DNA of 48,188 nt from an uncultured Lachnospiraceae bacterium. Lineage in GTDB: Bacteria; Bacillota; Clostridia; Lachnospirales; Lachnospiraceae. The notes under the pieces were generated by a model. That model worked only from the letters and a program-made list of their open reading frames with translations, was not told the DNA's origin and searched no databases. The position numbers were made by a program, and so were the translations under genes. This document shows, in pieces, positions 1-7,872 of this stretch. Where the stretch lies: contig CAJTNC010000021.1 of NCBI GenBank assembly GCA_910577955.1, positions 1 through 48,188 on the forward strand. Reading direction: 5' to 3'. Numbering within the stretch: position 1 is the stretch's first letter; every line of letters starts with the position of its first letter.

Positions 1-62
1 ATAATTCCTTACTGGCTGTAAGGGATATTAACCATAAATACATTGTAGTAGGAGGTTTTTCT

Positions 63-941
63 ATGCGGGACATTGCGGTTATGACAGACTCCAATGCGGG
101 GTTGACACAAGAGGAGAGTGTGAGATACGGCGTGGAGATTCTGCCCATGTCATTTATTATAAACGGTAAAATATATTATGAGGGAAAAGATATAAGCCAC
201 GAAGAGTTCTTCCGGAAGCTTGGCGAAGATGCGCAGGTCTCTACCTCCCAGCCGTCGCCGGGGGAAGTGACCGAACGGTGGGAAAAGCTGCTGAAACGGC
301 ATGACGAGGTCGTCTATATTCCGATGTCCAGCGGTTTAAGCAAATCCTTTGAGACTGCGCAGGCGCTTTCCGGAGAATACGGCGGCAGGGTGCAGGTGGT
401 GGATTCCAAGAGAGTGTCTCTTCCCCAGAAACTGATGGTTCTTGACGGTGTCGCTCTTGCAAAAGAGGGAAAGAGCGCTGCGGAAATAAAAGAGATGCTG
501 GAAAGGGAGGCGCTTGACAGTGCAATCTATATAGCCGTGGATACGCTGAAATACTTAAAGCGCGGCGGGCGCATCACCGGTGCGGCGGCTGCAATCGGCA
601 GTATGCTGAATATCAAACCGGTTCTTCTTGTGAAAGGGGAACGGCTGGACGCTTATGAGAAAGCCAGAGGAATGAAGGCGGCGAGACGTATTATGCTGCA
701 GGCTGTCCGGACGGAGATTGAAGATTCTTTCAGGGAGTATGTGGAGAAAGGCGAGGTCTGTCTGCAGATGGCCCACTCCTGTATGGAGGAGGAAATGATC
801 GCAGAGTGGACGGAAAAAATACGGGAGGAGTTTCCGGGATGGGAACTGCTCACGGCGAGACTGCCACTGTGCCTTTCGTGCCATGTTGGCCCAAACGGCT
901 TTGGCGTCGCTGTCACAAGAAGGATCAGAACAGAAAAATAG
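63..941 (+). CDS. DegV family fatty-acid-binding protein
   Basis: This 292-residue protein has the usual DegV length and layout. The N-terminal motif TDSNAGL lies near residue 8, the STSQPSPGEV segment near residue 60, and the second-domain motif GGRITGAAAA near residue 168. DegV/FakB proteins bind a free fatty acid between two domains and present it to the kinase FakA for phosphorylation and entry into phospholipid. The fold and family are clear; the bound lipid and the partner kinase are not visible here. The ATG follows an AGGAGG site at about 50-55. The stop codon sits at the foot of the terminator of the convergent downstream gene. Anything upstream of this gene lies outside the window. 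Confidence 0.93.
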   Translation: MRDIAVMTDSNAGLTQEESVRYGVEILPMSFIINGKIYYEGKDISHEEFFRKLGEDAQVSTSQPSPGEVTERWEKLLKRHDEVVYIPMSSGLSKSFETAQALSGEYGGRVQVVDSKRVSLPQKLMVLDGVALAKEGKSAAEIKEMLEREALDSAIYIAVDTLKYLKRGGRITGAAAAIGSMLNIKPVLLVKGERLDAYEKARGMKAARRIMLQAVRTEIEDSFREYVEKGEVCLQMAHSCMEEEMIAEWTEKIREEFPGWELLTARLPLCLSCHVGPNGFGVAVTRRIRTEK

Positions 942-961
942 GGGGCTTAACGCCAGCCCCC
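933..961 (-). terminator. Intrinsic terminator of the SDR gene, placed at the DegV stop codon
   Basis: GGGGGCT (941-947) pairs with AGCCCCC (955-961) around a 7-base loop. Read on the minus strand, the stem is followed by TATTTTTCTG, which gives a proper U-tract. It terminates the SDR gene, whose own stop codon lies in the hairpin. The plus-strand side has no T-run, so it should work mainly on minus-strand transcription, although the same stem may slow DegV transcripts. Confidence 0.8.
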
Positions 962-1666
962 GTCTATCGTGAAGACCTGTCCCGTCGTGTAGACGGGCAT
1001 GGAAAGCACGGCCCACACCATTTCCGCCACTTCGGCGGCATTTCCCATCCGGTCCGCCGGAATCTCATCGATCAGAGCGCGTTTTTCTTCCATAGAAAGT
1101 CTTGCATTCATTTCCGTGTTGATCAGACCGCAGGCGACGGCGTTGACCTGAATGCCGGAGGGCGCCAGTTCTTTTGCCAGAGCTTTTGTGAAGCTGTCTG
1201 CGCCGCCCTTAGAAGCTGAGTAGGCAACCTCCATGGAAGCGCCGCAGTCTCCCCAGACAGAGGAGATGTTGACGATGCGGCCCCGGTGTTTTTCAAGCAT
1301 CAGCGGGATGGCTTTTCTGCTGGTATAGAAGAGACTGCTTAAATTGGTGTCGATCACCTGATTCCACGCCTCCACGCTCATTTCTGAGAGCAGTCCAAAG
1401 TAGGAGATCCCAGCGTTATTGATAAGAACGTCTAAGGAAGGAATGTGGCAAAACAGTTTGTCCACCTCCGTTGGAGAGGAAATATCGCACAAAAAAGCTC
1501 CCGTGGAGATGTTGTACTCCTGCTCCAGATGAGCGGCGAGAGTATAGAGCTTTTCTTCCGAATGGATACAGGTCAGATACAAATCAAAATGTTCCTTTGC
1601 CAGTTTTCTTGCAATGGCCTCGCCGATGCCTCTGGAAGCGCCGGTGATAAGAGCTTTCTTATTCAT
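947..1666 (-). CDS. Short-chain dehydrogenase/reductase (FabG/YmfI-like)
   Basis: This 239-residue classical SDR has the NAD(P) motif TGASRGIGEAI near residue 8, NNAGIS near residue 87, the catalytic Ser in NISS and the YSASK catalytic Tyr-Lys pair near residue 149, and a C-terminal IDGGWR. It is an NAD(P)H-dependent oxidoreductase of the FabG type. Standalone SDRs of this kind in Firmicutes include YmfI, the elongation factor P 5-aminopentanone reductase. The context here (DegV, cell-wall hydrolase) gives no support for either a fatty-acid or an EF-P role, so the substrate is left open. On the minus strand the ATG is preceded by AAAGGAGGATTTCT. The gene converges on the DegV gene and shares its terminal hairpin. 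Confidence 0.88.
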   Translation of the reverse strand: MNKKALITGASRGIGEAIARKLAKEHFDLYLTCIHSEEKLYTLAAHLEQEYNISTGAFLCDISSPTEVDKLFCHIPSLDVLINNAGISYFGLLSEMSVEAWNQVIDTNLSSLFYTSRKAIPLMLEKHRGRIVNISSVWGDCGASMEVAYSASKGGADSFTKALAKELAPSGIQVNAVACGLINTEMNARLSMEEKRALIDEIPADRMGNAAEVAEMVWAVLSMPVYTTGQVFTIDGGWR

Positions 1667-2011
1667 AGAAATCCTCCTTTTATAATTTATAAACGCTTGT
1701 AATTTTACAATTGCCTGTATTATATATTCAGCATACTATTTTTCGAAAAAAAAAGATATGAAAATAATATTTTTTATTTTTGTGCACCGTTGCGCCACCA
1801 AATATGGCGTGCCAAAAGAAATATGTCGAATCATACCACCAAATATGGAATTGTTACAAAAAAATGATTGGGCTTACATAAGAAAAATTTCAGAATTTCC
1901 GGCAAAAACTATCGTTGACAAATATCGGAGGAGATGTTATATTATTTAACAGATTTAACAATTTTGTAATAAATCGTACAAAAATAGAAATAATTACAGC
2001 AGAATAATTAG
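1667..2011. other. Divergent intergenic region, AT-rich, no gene seen
   Basis: This 345-base spacer separates the divergent SDR and NlpC/P60 genes. It holds a perfect inverted repeat, TTGTAA-TT-TTACAA (1697-1710), about 30 bases upstream of the SDR start, and a strong plus-strand promoter near 1915-1943. A 63-codon frame (1758-1949) ends inside the promoter -10 region, has no ribosome binding site and resembles nothing, so I do not call it. Confidence 0.7.
1915..1943 (+). promoter_or_regulatory. Sigma-70-type promoter for the NlpC/P60 gene
   Basis: TTGACA (1915-1920) and TATATT (1938-1943) are separated by exactly 17 bases. This predicts transcription from about 1950 and a leader of roughly 75 bases before the ATG at 2027. 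Confidence 0.75.
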
Positions 2012-2026
2012 GTGATCGGGGGTCTT

Positions 2027-3778
2027 ATGACATACAAAAAAGGAAGGATAACAGCATACGGAATGGCAGCCGTGATTATGGCGTCTACGATGGGCATGGC
2101 AGTTCAGGCGGAGAATCTTTCGGATCTTATGCCGTCAGCAGGTATAGGCGTGACTTTTTCAAACGGCGTGACTCTTGCAAAGATTCAGGAGAGAGTTCTG
2201 GCGGAGGCCGGATTGGATGAGAATTTGAAGCTTTCGGTGTCTGAGATGAAGGCATATCTGGAAGAGCAGAAAACAATGCCGAGAACGATCGTTTCGGCAA
2301 GCATAGTAAAGGGAGCGGAAGTGCAGCAGGTGCTTGCGCAGATAGAGGTGGAACAGGAAGCGCTTGCGCGGGCGGAGCGTCAGGAAGGCGAAACGCAGCA
2401 GCCGGCCATAGAGAATACAGTGATAGCAACCCTTGCCAATGCGGCGTCCAATGAGGCGATGGCATCCGGCAGTCTGAATTCTGCAGCGCAGGATCAGATG
2501 TCGGCGGAGAACGTTCTGCTTACATCACAGCTTACAGGACAAAAAAGCGGGGAAGCAGCGGTATCCGCTTCTGCATTGGACCTTCCGCTTGCGGCTGGAT
2601 CGGCTTCAGTGACAGAATCTTCTGCAGCGGGAGAGACCGGTTCTGCGTCGGAGTCAGATGCGGATTCTTCCGATGAGACATCGGAGAAAACGCAGAGTAC
2701 GGTTTCCGGGACCGATTTAAAGAAAGAGTCGGAAACCGAGAAAACAGATCCTGTGAAAGAGATCGAAAAAAAGGTCATCGAGGATACCCAGTCCACGGCG
2801 GAGTTAGCGGCGGCGGAAGCGGCATCGATGACGGATGAAGAAAAGGAATTTTCTAACCTTGTTATTGCGAAAGTACAAAGGTATGTAAATATCAGAAGCG
2901 ATGCAAGTGAGAACAGCGAAGTTGTCGGGAAATTATATGACAAGTCGGTGGGCACATACATTTCCGAGAAAGACGGCTGGTATGAGATCAGTTCCGGCAA
3001 TGTGACAGGTTATGTAAAAGCAGAGTATTGCGTGACGGGGAAAGAAGCGGTGGATCTTGCCAAAGAGATCGGCACAAGGATCGCAACCGTTACAACTACC
3101 ACACTGAAGGTAAGAGAAGACGCTTCCACGGAAGCAGCGGTGCTCGGACTTGTACCTATTGAAGAAGAGCTGACCGTTGTGGAAGAACAGGACGGCTGGG
3201 TCAAAGTGGATATCGAGGAAGGCTACGGCTGGGTATCTAAAGATTATGTGGATCTGCGGACAGATTTCGTAAAGGCGGAGAGCAAAGCGGAAGAGGAAGC
3301 AAGACTGGCAAAAGAAGCGGAAGAGAGAAGAAAGGCGCAGGCATCGGCGTCCGCAAATGCGGCGAAGCCGGAGTCCGGCGGCAGCAAGAATTACAACTCC
3401 GCAAGCAGCTTCATTCCCGCAGGCGGCGGAAGCGCTTCCGGCAATGCGGTGGCACAGTTTGCACTGCAGTTTAAAGGAAATCCCTATGTGTACGGCGGCA
3501 CAAGCCTGACCAACGGGGCGGACTGTTCCGGATTTGTCATGAGCGTATACAAGAACTTTGGAGTAGATCTGCCTCACTCGTCCTCCGCGGACAGACATGT
3601 GGGCAGTGCGGTTGCAAGCCTCGAGGAGGCGCAGCCCGGCGACCTTATCTGTTACTCCGGCCATGTGGCGCTTTATATAGGCGATAACCAGATCGTACAT
3701 GCATCGACTAAGAAAACCGGTATTATCGTTTCCAGAGCAAACTACAGAAACATTGTGGCAATCAGAAGAATCTTCTAA
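2027..3778 (+). CDS. Secreted SH3b - NlpC/P60 cell-wall endopeptidase
   Basis: This 583-residue exported peptidoglycan hydrolase has a signal peptide (basic start, hydrophobic core, cut after AVQA near residue 28). A short helical domain follows to about residue 90, then a long Ser/Ala/Glu-rich linker (about 100-270). Two SH3b domains come next (about 283-338 with NIRSDAS, about 353-410 with KVREDAS), then a charged linker and a C-terminal NlpC/P60 domain (about 480-583). The catalytic Cys500 lies in ADCSGF, His546 in GHVALYIG, and the third polar residue is probably the His of VHAST. NlpC/P60 enzymes cut D-Glu-diamino-acid bonds in stem peptides, and SH3b domains bind the wall. A GTG five codons upstream (2012) is possible, but AGGTGA sits at good distance from ATG 2027 and gives a normal signal peptide. 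It is a monocistronic gene with its own promoter and terminator. Confidence 0.92.
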   Translation: MTYKKGRITAYGMAAVIMASTMGMAVQAENLSDLMPSAGIGVTFSNGVTLAKIQERVLAEAGLDENLKLSVSEMKAYLEEQKTMPRTIVSASIVKGAEVQQVLAQIEVEQEALARAERQEGETQQPAIENTVIATLANAASNEAMASGSLNSAAQDQMSAENVLLTSQLTGQKSGEAAVSASALDLPLAAGSASVTESSAAGETGSASESDADSSDETSEKTQSTVSGTDLKKESETEKTDPVKEIEKKVIEDTQSTAELAAAEAASMTDEEKEFSNLVIAKVQRYVNIRSDASENSEVVGKLYDKSVGTYISEKDGWYEISSGNVTGYVKAEYCVTGKEAVDLAKEIGTRIATVTTTTLKVREDASTEAAVLGLVPIEEELTVVEEQDGWVKVDIEEGYGWVSKDYVDLRTDFVKAESKAEEEARLAKEAEERRKAQASASANAAKPESGGSKNYNSASSFIPAGGGSASGNAVAQFALQFKGNPYVYGGTSLTNGADCSGFVMSVYKNFGVDLPHSSSADRHVGSAVASLEEAQPGDLICYSGHVALYIGDNQIVHASTKKTGIIVSRANYRNIVAIRRIF

Positions 3779-3803
3779 TTAGATCTGCAGCATATGAAAA
3801 GAC

Positions 3804-3844
3804 AGGAGAGCTTTCGCACACAGGTGCGGCGGCTCTCCTTTTTT
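3804..3844 (+). terminator. Intrinsic terminator after the NlpC/P60 gene
   Basis: AGGAGAGC (3804-3811) pairs with GCTCTCCT (3832-3839), and an inner CGCAC/GTGCG stem closes an ACAG loop. The hairpin runs directly into six T residues. Confidence 0.9.
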
Positions 3845-3896
3845 CTGTCATGAGATTTTTAGGCAAAAATATTCAAATATTCACATAAAACGCCAT

Positions 3897-3973
3897 ACCG
3901 GAAAATAATGTTTCACGATATACTGAAAGTGATAGCTTGAGGTAAATTTTCCGGTAATTGCAATAACGGAAAA
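3897..3973. promoter_or_regulatory. Inverted repeats upstream of the GH94 operon
   Basis: ACCGGAAAA (3897-3905) and TTTTCCGGT (3947-3955) form a perfect 9-base inverted repeat. A further CGGAAAA (3967-3973) follows. A TATACT (3919-3924) that could be a -10 box lies between the arms, without a good -35 box. This fits a promoter that needs an activator, such as the response regulator at the end of the operon. That link is an inference. Confidence 0.4.
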
Positions 3974-4022
3974 AGGAAACGGCAGTATAGAGGAAAAACG
4001 GGGTATAGCAGGGGAGGTTTTT

Positions 4023-6425
4023 ATGCAGTACGGACATTTTGAGGATGAAAAAAGAGAGTATGTGATCGACAGGGTAGATCTGCCGGTCTCATGGACCAAC
4101 TATCTGGGAGTGGAGGATACCTGTGTGGTAGTGAATCATACGGCCGGCGGCTATATGTTTTATAAGACGCCGGAATACCACAGAGTGACGAGATTCAGAG
4201 GGAACGCGGTTCCTATGGACAGACCGGGACATTATGTGTATCTGCGGGATGCGGAGAGCGGGGATTATTTCAGCATTTCGTGGCAGCCTGTGGGGAAACC
4301 CTTGGATCAGGCGAAATATACTTGCCGTCACGGGCTTTCCTACTCGGTCTATGAATGCTCTTACGACGGCATTTACGCCAGTGAGAAACTTTTTGTGCCA
4401 AGAGGGGAGTCGGTGGAGTTTTGGGATGTGAAGATAAAGAACACGGGGGACAGGCCGAGAAAACTGCAGGTTTTTTCCTACTGTGAATTTTCTTTTCATC
4501 ATATTATGATTGACAACCAGAATTTCCAAATGAGCTTGTACTGTGCCGGCAGCAGTTTTGAGGACGGTATCATTGAGCATGATCTTTTCTATGAGGAGTT
4601 CGGATATCAATACTTTGCAATGAGTGAAACGCCGGACGGTTTTGACTGTCTGCGGGATAAATTTCTGGGAGCTTACCGGACTGAGGATAACCCGGCGGCG
4701 GTGGTGAACGGAGCATGCAGCGGTTCCTTTGAGAAGGGGAACAACCACTGTGGGGCCCTGCAGAAAAATATCACGCTGCAGCCCGGGGAAGAGAGAAGGA
4801 TCCTGTTTTTTCTGGGGGAAGGCCGCAGGGAGGACGGAAGAAAGATAAGAGAGAAGTACAGTGATTTTGCTGCGGTGGATGCGGCCTATGCGGATATGGC
4901 GGCTTTCTGGGAGGAAAAGCTTTCAAAACTTCAGATCCGTACGCCGAATCAGGGGTTAAACACACTGACCAATATCTGGACTTTGTATCAGGCGGAGATC
5001 AATGTCATGTTTTCCAGATTCGCCTCCTTTATCGAAGTGGGAGGAAGAGTGGGGCTGGGCTATCGCGATACGGCTCAGGACGCTATGGCGATCCCTCATT
5101 CCAACCCGGAAAAGTGCAGGAGACGTATTGTGGAATTGCTGCGGGGACTGGTGTCGGAGGGCTACGGCCTGCATTTGTTTGAGCCCGAGTGGTTTGAGCC
5201 GGATGTGTCGGTAAAACCTTTCAAATCGCCCACGGTGATACCGGAGTTTGACAAAAAGAATATGATCCACGGGTTGAAGGACGCCTGTTCCGATGATGCG
5301 CTTTGGTTAGTCTCCGCTATTGTGGAATATGTGAAGGAAACCGGCGAGACGGAATTTTTGGATGAAGTGATCACCTACGCGGACGGCGGGGAAGGCACTG
5401 TCTACGAACATATGATGAAGATCCTTGATTTTTCCCACAGACAGGTGGGGGAGAGCGGCGTCTGCAAAGGACTCAGGGCGGACTGGAACGACTGTCTGAA
5501 TCTGGGCGGCGGGGAGAGCGCTCTTGTCTCATTCCTGCATTACTGGGCTCTCGAGAATTTTCTGGAGGCGGCGGAGTATCTGAAACGGGAGAAGGATGTC
5601 CGCAAATATCGGGAGATGGCGGATGAGGTGAAAAGGATCTGTGATGAACAGCTCTGGGACGGGAAATGGTTTATCCGCGGCATCACAAAAAACGGAAAGC
5701 GGATCGGCACTTCCGAGGACAAAGAGGGCAGAGTGCATCTGGAATCCAATGCGTGGGCGGTGTTGTCCGGAGCCGCCTGTGAAGAAAAGGGAAGACAGGC
5801 CATGGACAGCGTCAGGGAATATCTGTTCACGCCCTACGGCATTATGTTAAACGCGCCCTCCTACACGGTTCCCGACGACGATATCGGTTTTGTCACAAGG
5901 GTCTATCCCGGCATCAAGGAAAACGGGGCTATCTTTTCCCATCCAAATCCCTGGGCGTGGGCGGCGGAATGCAAATTGGGCAGAGGGGACCGGGCTATGG
6001 AATTTTTTAATGCCTTGTGTCCTTACTACCAAAATGATAAGATAGAGATAAGGGAGTCGGAACCTTACTCTTATTGTCAGTTTGTGATGGGGAAAGACCA
6101 TACGGCTTTTGGCCGGGCGAGACATCCGTTTATGACGGGCACCGGCGGCTGGGCGTATTTTTCCTCTACGCGGTATATGCTGGGGATCAGGCCGCAGATG
6201 GATCATCTTGAGGTCGATCCCTGTATTCCGGCGAACTGGAAAGAATTTTCCGCGCAAAGGCAGTGGCGCAACGTCGTGTTCCATATTCAGGTGGAAAATC
6301 CGGAGGGAGTCATGAAAGGGGTAAAGGAGATATGGCTTGACGGAGAGAGGGTGAAACAGATTCCTGTGATGGCACAGGGAACGGAACATAGGGTCAGGAT
6401 CGTGATGGGGGAGGAGAGAGGATGA
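4023..6425 (+). CDS. GH94 phosphorylase, probably N,N'-diacetylchitobiose phosphorylase
   Basis: This is an 800-residue cytoplasmic GH94 enzyme with no signal peptide. It has the N-terminal beta-sandwich (about 1-270), a linker and an (alpha/alpha)6 catalytic barrel. The general acid is Asp490 in RADWNDCLNLGGG. HLESN, FSHPNPWAW and TGTGGWAY are active-site segments. GH94 enzymes use phosphate to split a beta-linked disaccharide into sugar-1-phosphate and free sugar. From memory of the families, AGGYMFYKTPEYHRVTRFRG and RPGHYVYLRD resemble the chitobiose phosphorylase ChbP, also about 800 residues, more than cellobiose phosphorylases. The next gene, a hexose mutase starting within the stop codon, would convert the GlcNAc-1-P product. 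A GGGGAGG site precedes the ATG. Family is certain; substrate is likely but unproven. Confidence 0.88.
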   Translation: MQYGHFEDEKREYVIDRVDLPVSWTNYLGVEDTCVVVNHTAGGYMFYKTPEYHRVTRFRGNAVPMDRPGHYVYLRDAESGDYFSISWQPVGKPLDQAKYTCRHGLSYSVYECSYDGIYASEKLFVPRGESVEFWDVKIKNTGDRPRKLQVFSYCEFSFHHIMIDNQNFQMSLYCAGSSFEDGIIEHDLFYEEFGYQYFAMSETPDGFDCLRDKFLGAYRTEDNPAAVVNGACSGSFEKGNNHCGALQKNITLQPGEERRILFFLGEGRREDGRKIREKYSDFAAVDAAYADMAAFWEEKLSKLQIRTPNQGLNTLTNIWTLYQAEINVMFSRFASFIEVGGRVGLGYRDTAQDAMAIPHSNPEKCRRRIVELLRGLVSEGYGLHLFEPEWFEPDVSVKPFKSPTVIPEFDKKNMIHGLKDACSDDALWLVSAIVEYVKETGETEFLDEVITYADGGEGTVYEHMMKILDFSHRQVGESGVCKGLRADWNDCLNLGGGESALVSFLHYWALENFLEAAEYLKREKDVRKYREMADEVKRICDEQLWDGKWFIRGITKNGKRIGTSEDKEGRVHLESNAWAVLSGAACEEKGRQAMDSVREYLFTPYGIMLNAPSYTVPDDDIGFVTRVYPGIKENGAIFSHPNPWAWAAECKLGRGDRAMEFFNALCPYYQNDKIEIRESEPYSYCQFVMGKDHTAFGRARHPFMTGTGGWAYFSSTRYMLGIRPQMDHLEVDPCIPANWKEFSAQRQWRNVVFHIQVENPEGVMKGVKEIWLDGERVKQIPVMAQGTEHRVRIVMGEERG

Positions 6426-7834
6426 TCAAATTCGGAACAGGCGGCTGGAGAGCCGTCATTGGGGATGGTTTTACGAAAGAAAATATTCAGATACTTGCGA
6501 AAGCTCTGGCGGATAAAATGCATGCGGAGCAGACTGCAGGGAAAGGGATCGTGTTAGGGTATGACAGGCGTTTTTTATCCAAGGAGGCGATGCAGTGGGC
6601 CGGCATGGTGTTTGCTAAAGAGGGAATCACTGCATATCTGATCAACAAGTCGGCGCCCACTCCCCTTGTGATGTTCTACGTGATGAAACATGAGCTTCCC
6701 TACGGCATGATGATTACGGCCAGCCATAATCCGGCGATCTATAACGGGATCAAGGTATTTACGGCCGGCGGGCGGGATGCGGATGAAACGCAGACCTCCG
6801 ATATAGAATCTTACATAGAGAATATAACAGATATTCCGGTGGAGGAGATGGAATATGAGGAAGCGCTGAGAGAGGGGCTGATTCAGGAGATATATCCGCT
6901 TAACGAGTATCTGGACGAGATCATTTCGGCGGTGGATATGAAAAAGATCAGAGAGACAGGCCTCAAAGTGGCGCTTGATCCGATGTACGGTGTCAGCGAG
7001 ACTTCCTTAAAGATCATTTTACTGACGGCAAGGTGCGACGTGGAGACGATCCATGAGAGGCATGACACACTTTTCGGCGGGAAGCTGCCTGCTCCTACGG
7101 CCACGACGCTGCGGGCGCTGCAGAATTATGTGCTGGATAAAAAATGTGATATCGGTATTGCCACGGACGGCGATGCGGACAGGATCGGCGTCATTGACGA
7201 CAAGGGGCGTTTTCTGCATCCCAACGATATACTGGTGCTCTTGTACTACTATCTTGTGAAGTACAGAAACTGGAAAGGGCCGGTGGTCCGCAATATATGT
7301 ACGACGCATATGTTGGACATGCTGGCGGAGAAATTCGGCGAGAGCTGTTACGAGGTGCCGGTAGGCTTCAAACATATCTCGGCTAAGATGTACGCCACCG
7401 GAGCAGTGATCGGCGGAGAATCCTCAGGAGGTCTCACGGTCCGCGGCCACATCAAGGGGAAGGACGGGATCTACGCGGCGGCCCTGTTAGTGGAGATGAT
7501 GGCTGTCACAGGGAAAAAGCTTTCCGAGATCTTTGACGACATTGAGACAGAGTGCGGCAAGATCTTTATGGAGGAGCGGGATTACAAGTTTAATCAGGAG
7601 AAGAAGGAACGCATCAAAAAGACGTTGTTGGAGGCGAAAGAACTGCCGGAACTGCCCTTCGAGGTCGAGCGGGTTTCCTATCTGGACGGCTGCAAGGTCT
7701 ACTTCAAAAACGGCGGCTGGGTGACGGCCAGATTTTCCGGAACGGAGCCTCTTCTCAGGATTTTCTGTGAGATGCCGAAAATGGAGGAGGCTAGAGAAGT
7801 CTGCGGTATTTTTGAGGGATTTCTGGAATTATAA
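6422..7834 (+). CDS. Alpha-D-phosphohexomutase (candidate GlcNAc-1-P mutase)
   Basis: This 470-residue phosphoglucomutase/phosphomannomutase-family enzyme has all four domain signatures. The phosphoserine loop is TASHNP with Ser101. The metal-binding loop DGDADRIG lies near residue 248, the sugar-binding loop GGESSGG near residue 338, and the phosphate-binding loop RFSGTEPLLR near residue 439. It moves phosphate between C1 and C6 of a hexose. Its ATG overlaps the stop of the GH94 gene (ATGA), so the two are translationally coupled. In that setting the likely substrate is the sugar-1-phosphate released by the phosphorylase: GlcNAc-1-P to GlcNAc-6-P if the chitobiose assignment holds, glucose-1-P if it does not. 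The sequence alone does not decide the sugar. Confidence 0.9.
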   Translation: MIKFGTGGWRAVIGDGFTKENIQILAKALADKMHAEQTAGKGIVLGYDRRFLSKEAMQWAGMVFAKEGITAYLINKSAPTPLVMFYVMKHELPYGMMITASHNPAIYNGIKVFTAGGRDADETQTSDIESYIENITDIPVEEMEYEEALREGLIQEIYPLNEYLDEIISAVDMKKIRETGLKVALDPMYGVSETSLKIILLTARCDVETIHERHDTLFGGKLPAPTATTLRALQNYVLDKKCDIGIATDGDADRIGVIDDKGRFLHPNDILVLLYYYLVKYRNWKGPVVRNICTTHMLDMLAEKFGESCYEVPVGFKHISAKMYATGAVIGGESSGGLTVRGHIKGKDGIYAAALLVEMMAVTGKKLSEIFDDIETECGKIFMEERDYKFNQEKKERIKKTLLEAKELPELPFEVERVSYLDGCKVYFKNGGWVTARFSGTEPLLRIFCEMPKMEEAREVCGIFEGFLEL

Positions 7835-7872
7835 AATATAACGGCAGGCAATACGGACGAAAGGGAAGAACA

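Noticed and set aside
1758..1949. 63-codon plus-strand frame between SDR and NlpC/P60 genes
   Set aside because: No ribosome binding site, AT-rich composition, and its 3' end overlaps the -35 and -10 boxes of the following gene's promoter.
2012..2026. GTG start for the NlpC/P60 protein
   Set aside because: The better Shine-Dalgarno (AGGTGA) overlaps this GTG and is correctly spaced for the ATG at 2027, which gives a standard signal peptide.
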